Source of the DNA: an uncultured Eubacteriaceae bacterium
GTDB lineage: Bacteria > Bacillota > Clostridia > Eubacteriales > Eubacteriaceae
Length of the DNA: 7,854 nt
Assembly (NCBI GenBank): GCA_947630385.1
Contig: CANRHG010000085.1
Coordinates: 1-7,854 of the forward strand
Direction of reading: 5' to 3'
Positions 1-6,500 of the stretch are shown here, piece by piece. The notes below the pieces were generated by a model. The model worked only from the letters and a program-made list of their open reading frames with translations, ran no database searches and was not told the origin of the DNA. A program made the position numbers and the translations under genes. Position 1 is the first letter of the stretch. Every line of letters begins with the position of its first letter.

Positions 1-6
1 AAAAAG
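1..6 (+). repeat. Left target-site duplication (partial, cut by window start)
   Basis: AAAAAG equals the last six bases of the octamer that follows the right TIR (2241-2248). Two further bases, expected to be CG, lie outside the window. The match is low-complexity, so it supports rather than proves the duplication. Confidence 0.65.
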
Positions 7-62
7 GGGAGTGGTACAAATTGTGGGTATGGAATAAATCGCAATTTGTCAAGAATTTTTTT
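7..62 (+). repeat. Left terminal inverted repeat of the IS (56 bp)
   Basis: It begins GGGAGTGGTACAAATTG and ends in a T-run. It matches the reverse complement of 2185-2240 at 54 of 56 positions; the two differences are A/G changes at 43 and 54. Inside it, ACAAATTG (16-23) and CAATTTGT (42-49) form a perfect 8-bp inverted repeat, which may be paired transposase-binding half-sites. IS256-family TIRs are usually about half this length. Confidence 0.9.
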
Positions 63-82
63 TGAGAGCCAAAAAGCCAAGA

Positions 83-93
83 AACCCGAACTA
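83..93 (+). repeat. Subterminal inverted repeat, left copy (AACCCGAACTA)
   Basis: This 11-bp sequence is repeated exactly in inverted orientation at 2096-2106, just upstream of the transposase start. It lies 77 bp inside the left end, in the non-coding stretch after the transposase stop. It is flanked by another exact 10-bp inverted pair: GTCAAGAATT (48-57) and AATTCTTGAC (104-113). Subterminal repeats of this kind could be accessory transposase-binding sites; that role is inferred. Confidence 0.6.
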
Positions 94-124
94 TTTCTTT
101 GTTAATTCTTGACTTTTTTTAACC

Positions 125-2083
125 TCATTTAATGTACTTACTTAGCTTATCCGGATGAATGTAAGCTCTGTTTTTAGGGCAATCCAGTTCTTTTTTAAAA
201 GCCAGTCTTAAGGCTTCGTCAAACTCAAACACTTTAGGATAAGACTTAAAAGGAGTCATCGTTTCGGGAAGATCATCTTTAAGTCTGCAAAGGAGAGACT
301 TACTCATCTGATCTACCCGGCTGATTCGCTTCTTCGGTAGATTAAAGCTTAAAAAAGTCGCCGTCTGATCGACATACTTTTCGAACTCCGCGATAGCCCG
401 GGGAAAGCGCCGGGCGTACCGGTCGGTAAAGCCTTTACGTCTCTGCTTAAACTCTTGTAGATCCTGAGATTTGTAGAGCTCTTTTAGAAGATGCGAAAAC
501 TCTTCTCTTTGCTTTTTTGGAGCAATGTGGACTACGAGCTCTATAAAAGAACTTACGTCTAGTTGCCAGCGCGCTTTTGGAAAACTCGTTTTGAAAGCTT
601 CGCCAAAGGGCTCGAGCGAAAGCGGAGCCACGATCAAAAATAAATCTTTAAGATCAACTTCATTTTTAAGCGATTCTATGAGCCGGTCCACCGAAGTCTG
701 AACATCGTCGAGGATGTATTCAAAAGCGATGGGTCTACGCTTTCCGTCGAGCGCGTCGCAGCCGAAGACAACGATCACGCCTACACTGACGTTAACAAAA
801 CGGATGGAGACGTCCTGATAGAACACGTCCAGCCATAAAATACAGGGTGAGATGGTCTTTTTCGCCGAAACAAGAGAGGTCGTTTCAAGACTTTCCCTTA
901 CTTCTTTAAAGCGGCGGTCCTTACGGGCGTTTAGTTCATAAGACAATTCTTCATCGAGGCTCGGGGGTTGGCTCCATTTGATCGAGCGTTCGATCAACAG
1001 GTTTCCGACTAACTTGATGTAAGCTTCCGAATGTGGAAAGACCCGTACCGCGTCCGTCCTGGAGCGGATCAGACTGTTTAGGGACTCACTCACGTTGTTT
1101 GTAGCCGTAAGTCCCGCAAAAGCGTCGTCGGGATAAAAATTCATTAGATCCACCAGGCTCTCTTCGATCAGTCCGGTGGCTTGTGGATAAAGATTCTTAT
1201 ACCGCTCCAAAAGCGAGACCGTGTCGTGGATCAGGCTTAAATGATTGTTTTGAAGAAGAGCCTTCGATAAGGCTTTCGTGAACTCGCTGTCAAAGCCCGT
1301 AAGTTTTCCGACGCTCTTTAATAGGTGAAAGTTGCAACGCCTCCAACAGGAGAGTGGAAAGTTTCTTCGGATGGCTAGCCTCAGTCCTTTGTGCTCGTCG
1401 CTAACGACGACTTCCGGGGACTGCAACCCCCTTTTCTTTAGTTTTTGGAAAAAGAGCGTGTAGTTTGAAGTAGCTTCGCTCGTTTGGATGTCCATACCAA
1501 GCACTTCCCGGCTACCGTCGCTTCGCATTCCGATGGCGATCATAACGGCTTTTTTACTGACCTTACTTCCCTCTCGGATCGGCGTGTAGTGGGAGTCAAC
1601 AAAGATAGCCGGATAGTAGGTCTCAGACAAATCCCGGTCCAGGAATTCAAGGCTGGGCTTGATGATCTTTTGAATGGCCGTCTGGACCTGACGTTTGGTC
1701 ACGCCGTCGAGATTGTAGACTTCGTTTAGATGATCTGCGATAGCCTGTTGGGACATTCCTCCGAGATACATTGACTGGATGGCGTATAAGAGCTGATAGT
1801 CAAACGGTGAGTTCTGCACTACAAAGCTCGGAATGTAATTGGTGTGCAAGACCCGCGGAATTTTCAGCCATATGGTTCCAAAGCCCGTGTGAAAAGCCCT
1901 GGGCTTTCGGTAGCCTTTTCGGACCAGTCCGAGCTCGGTGATTTCGGATTGCATCCGCTCGGTCAGACACCTCTCATAGTCCCGTTTTGATTGTTCTAAG
2001 ATCGTATGGTAGTCATCGGTTTTTAAGTGGTTATAGAATTGAGGGTTATCCTGAACTCTGTTAGAATTTAATTTGGAAGGCAT
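125..2083 (-). CDS. IS256/Mutator-family DDE transposase with a second, degenerate catalytic domain
   Basis: Catalyses cut or copy transfer of the surrounding element by binding its ends and joining them to target DNA. I use the ATG at 2083 (652 aa); a TTG two codons upstream is possible, and neither has a strong Shine-Dalgarno. Residues about 105-140 (LGGMSQQAIADHL onward) form the family's helix-turn-helix. The RNase H-like core follows, with D163 (FVDSHY), D229 (VVSDEHKGL), the family's C250-x-x-H253 signature (CNFH) and E333 (NNVSESLN), so the DDE triad is intact. IS256 transposases usually end near residue 400. Here about 250 residues follow, and they realign to the core at an offset of 256-266 residues: D419 is kept, the second Asp is L488, the C/H pair is D509/S512, and the Glu is Q592. 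The shared landmarks are W247/W506, the FP pairs at 242 and 501, and ERYKNLYPQA/DRYARRFPRA. I infer an internal duplication with an inactive second copy. The frame is uninterrupted and the stop is TGA. Confidence 0.92.
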   Translation of the reverse strand: MPSKLNSNRVQDNPQFYNHLKTDDYHTILEQSKRDYERCLTERMQSEITELGLVRKGYRKPRAFHTGFGTIWLKIPRVLHTNYIPSFVVQNSPFDYQLLYAIQSMYLGGMSQQAIADHLNEVYNLDGVTKRQVQTAIQKIIKPSLEFLDRDLSETYYPAIFVDSHYTPIREGSKVSKKAVMIAIGMRSDGSREVLGMDIQTSEATSNYTLFFQKLKKRGLQSPEVVVSDEHKGLRLAIRRNFPLSCWRRCNFHLLKSVGKLTGFDSEFTKALSKALLQNNHLSLIHDTVSLLERYKNLYPQATGLIEESLVDLMNFYPDDAFAGLTATNNVSESLNSLIRSRTDAVRVFPHSEAYIKLVGNLLIERSIKWSQPPSLDEELSYELNARKDRRFKEVRESLETTSLVSAKKTISPCILWLDVFYQDVSIRFVNVSVGVIVVFGCDALDGKRRPIAFEYILDDVQTSVDRLIESLKNEVDLKDLFLIVAPLSLEPFGEAFKTSFPKARWQLDVSSFIELVVHIAPKKQREEFSHLLKELYKSQDLQEFKQRRKGFTDRYARRFPRAIAEFEKYVDQTATFLSFNLPKKRISRVDQMSKSLLCRLKDDLPETMTPFKSYPKVFEFDEALRLAFKKELDCPKNRAYIHPDKLSKYIK

Positions 2084-2095
2084 TTTCAATTCTTT

Positions 2096-2106
2096 TAGTT
2101 CGGGTT
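2096..2106 (-). repeat. Subterminal inverted repeat, right copy
   Basis: Reads TAGTTCGGGTT on the plus strand, the exact inverse of 83-93. It overlaps the first copy (2088-2100) of a 13-bp direct repeat, AATTCTTTTAGTT, whose second copy is at 2153-2165. All of these lie between the right TIR and the transposase start, so binding there could also affect transposase expression; that is inference. Confidence 0.6.
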
Positions 2107-2184
2107 ATTAACTTCATACCCTTGAATTGAATCTGTCTTTTTTTAATCTCAGAATTCTTTTAGTTTCCGCATTCCAGACCGCTT

Positions 2185-2240
2185 AAAAAAATCCTTGACA
2201 AATCGCGATTTATTCCATACCCACAATTTGTACCACTCCC
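2185..2240 (-). repeat. Right terminal inverted repeat of the IS (56 bp)
   Basis: Mirror copy of the left end, with G instead of A at two positions. One of these changes breaks the internal 8-bp palindrome that is perfect in the left TIR. A consensus -35 hexamer TTGACA (2195-2200) points outward toward the flanking DNA, and the left TIR has the same hexamer pointing outward on the minus strand (47-52). The sequence 17 bp further out (TACCCA) is a poor -10, so an outward promoter is only a possibility. Confidence 0.9.
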
Positions 2241-2248
2241 CGAAAAAG
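2241..2248 (+). repeat. Right target-site duplication CGAAAAAG (8 bp)
   Basis: This octamer directly follows the right TIR, and its last six bases match all six bases before the left TIR. Eight bases is the usual IS256-family duplication length; a 9-bp duplication would not match. The octamer overlaps the start of the terminator stem that was the insertion target. Confidence 0.65.
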
Positions 2249-2279
2249 ACCTGAAATGAAATACTTCAATTCAGGTCTT
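2241..2279 (-). terminator. Hairpin terminator downstream of the coiled-coil gene
   Basis: A 10-bp stem (AAGACCTGAA at 2246-2255 with TTCAGGTCTT at 2270-2279), one A/A mismatch, a further 4-bp stem and an ATAC loop form a strong hairpin. Read on the minus strand it ends in a run of T, as expected for an intrinsic terminator of the gene at 2465-2875, about 185 bp upstream on that strand. The IS is inserted at the T-tract, and the target duplication leaves hairpin and T-run intact, so the terminator also shields the transposase gene from readthrough. On the plus strand it is followed by AAAGTTTTT, so weak bidirectional action is possible. Confidence 0.65.
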
Positions 2280-2464
2280 AAAGTTTTTGGGATTTACAGT
2301 TTTGAGATCTCAAGCCAGGTTGCGGAGTAATTTGGTTAGGTCCGGGTGAAGAAACCGCAGATCTATTTAAACGGTAGATTTATTGGAAGCCGCGTAGTCC
2401 GTATTTTTGCCGTCTTTGTAAATCTACTAACACGACTGTATCGGTCAGTTTTTAAACCCGTTTC
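2280..2464. other. Intergenic spacer, no supported gene
   Basis: This lies between the terminator and the 3' end of the coiled-coil gene. The only structure I see is a 9-bp inverted repeat, GTAGATTTA (2374-2382) with TAAATCTAC (2419-2427), around a 36-nt interior. A 22-codon stop-to-stop stretch on the minus strand (2380-2448) has plausible amino-acid composition but no start or ribosome site. If transcribed, this is the 3' untranslated region of the coiled-coil gene. Confidence 0.5.
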
Positions 2465-2875
2465 CTATATTTTTCGCTTTTTACTTCCAGGAATTTTATA
2501 ACTTTGCCCCGTTATCGATTTGGCTTTTTCGATTTCTACTTTTACTAGCGATATAGTTTTATTAAGCTCTTCTTGCATTAACGACATAGTTTCGTCATTT
2601 TTGGAAAGTACCTCTAGGACCTTAGTCAAAAATATTTCATTCTTTTTGTTGATTTCGGTTACCAAATCGATTTTTTCGTTTAACAAATCGTAAAATTTAC
2701 TTGCTTCTTCAAAATCTTTTTGTAACGACGTATAGTTCTCCTTTAATTCTGCAACGTTTTCCTGAAGCTGCCGGATCTCGTTTTGGGAATTCTTTAACTC
2801 CCGGCTTAGCTGCTGGTATTGTTGTTTCAGTTCCCCGTAATCTTCGGGGATGTTTTCAGTATTTAAATCTTTCAT
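2465..2875 (-). CDS. Small coiled-coil protein of unknown function (136 aa)
   Basis: I do not recognise the family. The start is the ATG at 2875 because a perfect GGAGG (2881-2885) lies five bases upstream; a GTG four codons earlier would overlap that ribosome site and is less likely. The protein has no signal peptide or membrane segment, and no Cys or Trp. Residues about 14-65 are rich in Gln, Glu, Lys and Leu with heptad-like spacing (LKQQYQQLSRELKNSQNEI, then LQENVAELKENYTSLQ), typical of a long coiled coil. Residues about 66-120 continue as a charged helical region (LLNEKIDLVTEINKKNEIF). The C-terminus is a basic tail ending KKRKI, which could bind nucleic acid or acidic surfaces. It is probably a cytosolic scaffold, a phage-like or a regulatory coiled-coil protein. 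It is transcribed alone, divergently from the giant surface protein gene, and followed by the hairpin at 2246-2279. Confidence 0.75.
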   Translation of the reverse strand: MKDLNTENIPEDYGELKQQYQQLSRELKNSQNEIRQLQENVAELKENYTSLQKDFEEASKFYDLLNEKIDLVTEINKKNEIFLTKVLEVLSKNDETMSLMQEELNKTISLVKVEIEKAKSITGQSYKIPGSKKRKI

Positions 2876-2880
2876 TTTAA

Positions 2881-2885
2881 CCTCC
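2881..2885 (-). promoter_or_regulatory. Ribosome binding site GGAGG deciding the coiled-coil start
   Basis: GGAGG sits five bases before the ATG at 2875. It fixes that ATG rather than the in-frame GTG at 2887, which starts upstream of the site. Confidence 0.8.
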
Positions 2886-2899
2886 ACGGAAGTCTTCTT

Positions 2900-2921
2900 G
2901 AATTTAACAATTGTTTAACTT
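2900..2921. promoter_or_regulatory. Imperfect palindrome upstream of the coiled-coil gene
   Basis: A perfect 10-bp palindrome, AACAATTGTT (2906-2915), with partly symmetrical flanks lies 30-40 bp upstream of the coiled-coil start, between any promoter and the ribosome site. It could be an operator or the base of a leader hairpin. Such AT-rich palindromes also arise by chance, and I see no confident -35/-10 pair nearby. Confidence 0.25.
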
Positions 2922-3319
2922 TTTTAAGTATCTAAGTTAGTCACATAATAATGAATAACTGTAAATTATTTCTCTCTTTCCGTCAATTAGCCAAGATAGG
3001 AAAGATCCCCAAAAAACGCTTTTAATTAAAAGGAGTTAAAGGGTTTAGCCGGGTCTGAACGGCTGTTTTCGGTAATCTTCAATTCTAAGATACTTTAATT
3101 CAGTTTCTACAGAAAGTGAAGACGGACTTATCTATAAACCGTTTTCAATAACTGTTTAAAACGTAAAGACCTCGGGTAAATTTAAGTTACAACAAGAATT
3201 TAGCTTAGTTAAGGCGCAAGCTTACAAATTTTCTTCTTAGTCTAAGTTTCCCGCTTATCCTCTTTTTAAATATCTAAACAAAAAATCTAAAATTTCCTTT
3301 AAAAAATTTAAATAATCTA

Positions 3320-3347
3320 TTGACTGATTAAAATTTTTCTGTTTAAT
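3320..3347 (+). promoter_or_regulatory. Candidate sigma-70-type promoter for the VWA protein gene
   Basis: TTGACT (3320-3325, five of six consensus bases) and TTTAAT (3342-3347, five of six) are separated by 16 bp in a very AT-rich stretch. If used, transcription would start near 3355, giving a leader of about 220 nt. AT-rich DNA produces chance matches, so this is only a candidate. Confidence 0.4.
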
Positions 3348-3440
3348 TTTCTTAATTTCTCGTTATTTGCTATCCGAACGGGTAAAAATAAAATCAAACA
3401 AATCAAAAATTAGATTCTGACCTATAAGCCTAACGGAATT

Positions 3441-3473
3441 GGAGGTGAACCTAGGATGGTGATTTTAGTATAA
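3441..3473 (+). promoter_or_regulatory. Leader mini-ORF (MVILV) with a perfect Shine-Dalgarno
   Basis: GGAGGTGA (3441-3448) is a full eight-base complement of the 16S anti-Shine-Dalgarno. Ten bases after its GGAGG comes ATG (3456), followed by four codons and TAA (3471-3473), ending 99 bp before the start of the large gene. The ribosome site is better than that of the large gene itself. It may be a regulatory leader peptide, a ribosome standby site, or the remnant of a lost gene start; none can be decided from sequence alone. Confidence 0.3.
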
Positions 3474-3572
3474 ATTTTGTTTTTGTTGAAATTAGAGTTG
3501 TTAAATTAGTCCAATAAAAATTTTATTCGAGCATTAGCCCGAAATTAAGTATTCATGGGAGATAGAGAGAAA

Positions 3573-6500
3573 ATGAAAAACTTAATACAATACTTAAAAT
3601 TATCGGGCAGTTTATTAATATTGGTCTTATTGACCCTTTTTACATTCTCATCAAATATTTTAGCTGCCCCACTCTTCTACAACGGTCCAATCACAATCGG
3701 TGGTGAACCTGAAGGAGATACTAAAGAAATTACAGAATCTTTACAGTTATCGCAAGGTAATTATTACGGTTATAACGATTATACGTATACAATTAATGAT
3801 GTTGAAAACCATGTTATCCGGGCCAATAGTAAACTGACGCTTGGTTCTCTTACAAAAGTTCCAGGTGGAATTAATTCAACAGAAGGTTATAAATTAGCTA
3901 TTACTTATGAGCCTACAAATGGTAGTCCAAAGAATATTTCATCAAGTCAGCTTCCCCAAGTTTGGACAGCTAGAGACTGCGACGGTATAGCTGGTCTCGG
4001 TGACCAAGGAGATCTTGTTGGACAAACAGGAACAAGCCTTACTTTTGTACCAGAATCATCGAACTCGAATACATTTATTAATTCGGGCGGAGAAGGTGGC
4101 GATGGTGATCTTTGGATTCCGGCTCCGGGTTCTGTAAGTGAACCGGAGAATATCAGTTCCTATTGTGGTCAATATTTTGGAATAAAAACATATAAAGAAG
4201 CTTCTGGGGAATTTGAACAGACTCCGGTAGGAAACTATAAATTTGAAATTGTTATTACAAGTAAAAATAATCCGAATGTAATCGTTGATAGAGTCGCTAC
4301 TATATCCTTTAACTTAGAAGTAGTTTCAACACCAGGTGCAACGAACGATCCTAAAGAAAATTATTCGTTAAATTTCACATCTAATATGCCAAGATACACA
4401 ACTGTATCTGGGAAGATTATAGCGAATACAAATACGGCTGAAGATACCCCTGAAGCGCAGGGAGTTGTTAGTGGTGAGTCATATCCTTATGGTTCTGTTA
4501 TTCAGTTAACAGCAATAGAGAATAAAGGCCGTAATTACGTTTTTGATCATTGGGAAGTAACCGGTGGATCCTATAGTGATAATGGAAGTATGAACCAAAC
4601 GGAGACGTTTTATCTTGGTGACAATTTAACAATCATGGCCGTTTTTGTGGTCGCTGATGAAAACCATTACGCTACTGAAAATGTTCAACGTGTTTCTGAC
4701 CCAATAACAACGAATAATTATATAAAAGTTCTCGGTATCGGTAATGACAGTGATAGTGTTGGAGCACGCTACGCAGGAAGAATTTATACAGATAAATCAG
4801 TATATAGTTTTAATCCTAAAGAAGCGAACAAAAATCATGAAAATCAGGTAGATATTTCCACTGATAATTCACGAGTTACAAATACTTATGTTCCTGATGG
4901 TTCTGGAACTGGATATACAACAACGGGATGGAAAGACGATAATTATGGAAACGTTAATTTTAAGAGCGACTTCATGGAAGTTTTCTCAGCAATAGGATCG
5001 AGTCAGATTTTAAATGGAGAGACTCCAATCAATTTATCCATTGTCTTAGATATGTCCGGTTCTATGGGATCACCAAGGCCTACAAACGTTTTGGATTGTT
5101 ATCCAACCGTTTCAAGTTTTACAAGTGAAGGTGTTCCTGAACCGACGGCCCAAACGTTGTATGATGATGTTCAAAATCATATAGTTAGTTATTTTAAAAC
5201 GACTTCGAATGTTGTTTTCGATCAATTGAACGAAGCTGGGGACGGACTTACAGAGGTTGAGCCAGAAAATAAAGATTCAATAACTATTCAAGATCTTACT
5301 GGATCAATTACAGATGCACCTGATATTGATACAACCCAAGTATTAAATAATGGAGAAAAGATTACTCCCGTTTGTTATAGACGGTATGAAAATGGAAAAG
5401 CGGTTTTCCATTACTTTGATTGGAATTATTACAAGACCAAATTAGAGGGAGATCAAAAGGTGGCTTACATCAATTTATTTGCCCAAAATCAAAATCATAG
5501 AATGTATCAAACGATCGAAGCGGTTAATACATTCATGAATGAATTCATGGCGGTAAATAAAAACAATCAGATCAGTGTTATTGCTTATGACTCGACCGCT
5601 TACGTTTTAGTCCCGATGGGTCACTACACTCAAAACGAAGCCAAGCCTTTCTTGACCCCGGCGGAAAATCATTTCCAAACTTCATATAATCAATGGGCTT
5701 GTGATATTACGTTCAACGGAATTCCCACAGCAGTTGAAAACGGTCAAAATTTATCATCTTCTGAGCCATTAAAAAATACCGTTACTTCCTGGTCGAATAC
5801 GAATTTATCTGCCGGTATTTACGCTGGTATGCGACAGCTTATTGAAAGTCCGCCAACATTGACCGATGGAACCGAGGTTATGCCGGCCATGATCGCTTTA
5901 ACTGATGGTGCAACAAATACAGCGATTTGTCAGAAATTTGAAGATAATCCGAACAGTATTTCTCTTGAAGCCGTAGCTACAACTGAGGAGACGACACTAG
6001 AACCAAATCAAAACACAACGAATGCGTACGATGGTTTAGGAACAGATATAAATGGTTCAGCTGGGTCTTCTACCTATAAGCAAGAGGTTGCTCCAACCAA
6101 TAAATTATTTAACGATATTACTGAGGGGATTCAGGCCTATGCTGCCGGAAATGAACATATTTTTGGTATCAATAGTATTCCTTTGCTTACTCAGTCGTTA
6201 ATAACAATAAGTAATCAGAAAGCTTCAGTTCAAGATCTATATAATAACACACAACCAGCTGTCTATACTATGGGATGTGATCTTGACGATTATGCTGCGG
6301 ATACAGTAGCTTTCTCTTATGGTTTTATTAATCCATTATCTTGTTTTAATGAAAATCCGAGTTCCCAATACGTAGATCCGAGTCAAGCCTACGTTATCTA
6401 TAATCGAGATTTTGAGGATGAGGATTATAAAGATACATATAATTATCCAACTTTAGAGGGTACTTTACCAGGAGCTTACCAGCTTTATTCACAGTGGATC

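Larger units (their letters stand above)
7..2240 (-). mobile_element. Complete IS256/Mutator-family insertion sequence, 2234 bp
   Basis: This is a complete insertion sequence bounded by 56-bp terminal inverted repeats (7-62 and 2185-2240), 54 of 56 positions identical. The right end is followed by CGAAAAAG and the left end is preceded by AAAAAG, the last six bases of that octamer, so an 8-bp target duplication fits every base visible. Eight-base duplications are usual for IS256-family elements. The only gene is a minus-strand transposase filling most of the element. Both TIRs and an uninterrupted transposase suggest the copy is, or was recently, mobile. At 2234 bp it is large for this family (commonly 1.3-1.5 kb); the excess is explained by the extended transposase. 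It is visibly richer in GC than the flanking host DNA, consistent with arrival from elsewhere. Confidence 0.9.
2888..3572. other. Long AT-rich divergent intergenic region, no supported gene
   Basis: About 685 bp separate the coiled-coil gene from the large surface-protein gene, and I find no coding region of normal size on either strand. The half nearer the coiled-coil gene is moderately AT-rich. It holds a weak hairpin, AGCCG (3047-3051) with CGGCT (3060-3064), followed by GTTTT, which could be a minor plus-strand terminator. The stretch 3270-3420 is extremely AT-rich, with A- and T-tracts suggestive of bent promoter DNA, and contains the promoter candidate at 3320-3347. The last 150 bp would be leader of the large gene and include a mini-ORF at 3456-3473 and a short palindrome at 3513-3527. 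Confidence 0.6.

Noticed and set aside
1484..1729. 81-codon plus-strand open frame
   Set aside because: It lies entirely inside the transposase coding sequence on the opposite strand, has no ribosome site and no family resemblance; it is a shadow frame.
6..2241. Element boundaries one base wider (57-bp TIRs starting GGGG)
   Set aside because: The extra base pair also matches, but the flanks then give no 8- or 9-bp duplication. The 7-2240 limits give a consistent 8-bp duplication in all six visible bases.
2380..2448. 22-codon minus-strand stretch with protein-like composition (VVLVDLQRRQKYG)
   Set aside because: It is bounded by stops on both sides and has no start codon with a ribosome site; too short to call even a pseudogene.
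2876..3000. Sigma-70 promoter for the coiled-coil gene
   Set aside because: TTTACA-like and TAGATA-like hexamers exist upstream, but no pair at 16-18 bp spacing had acceptable matches at both boxes.
3421..3475. Possible riboswitch or 5S-like RNA around the GGAGGTGAACCTAGG segment
   Set aside because: I could not match it to any riboswitch or T-box core or to 5S rRNA, and found no convincing stem set; the strong ribosome-site match explains the GG-rich run.
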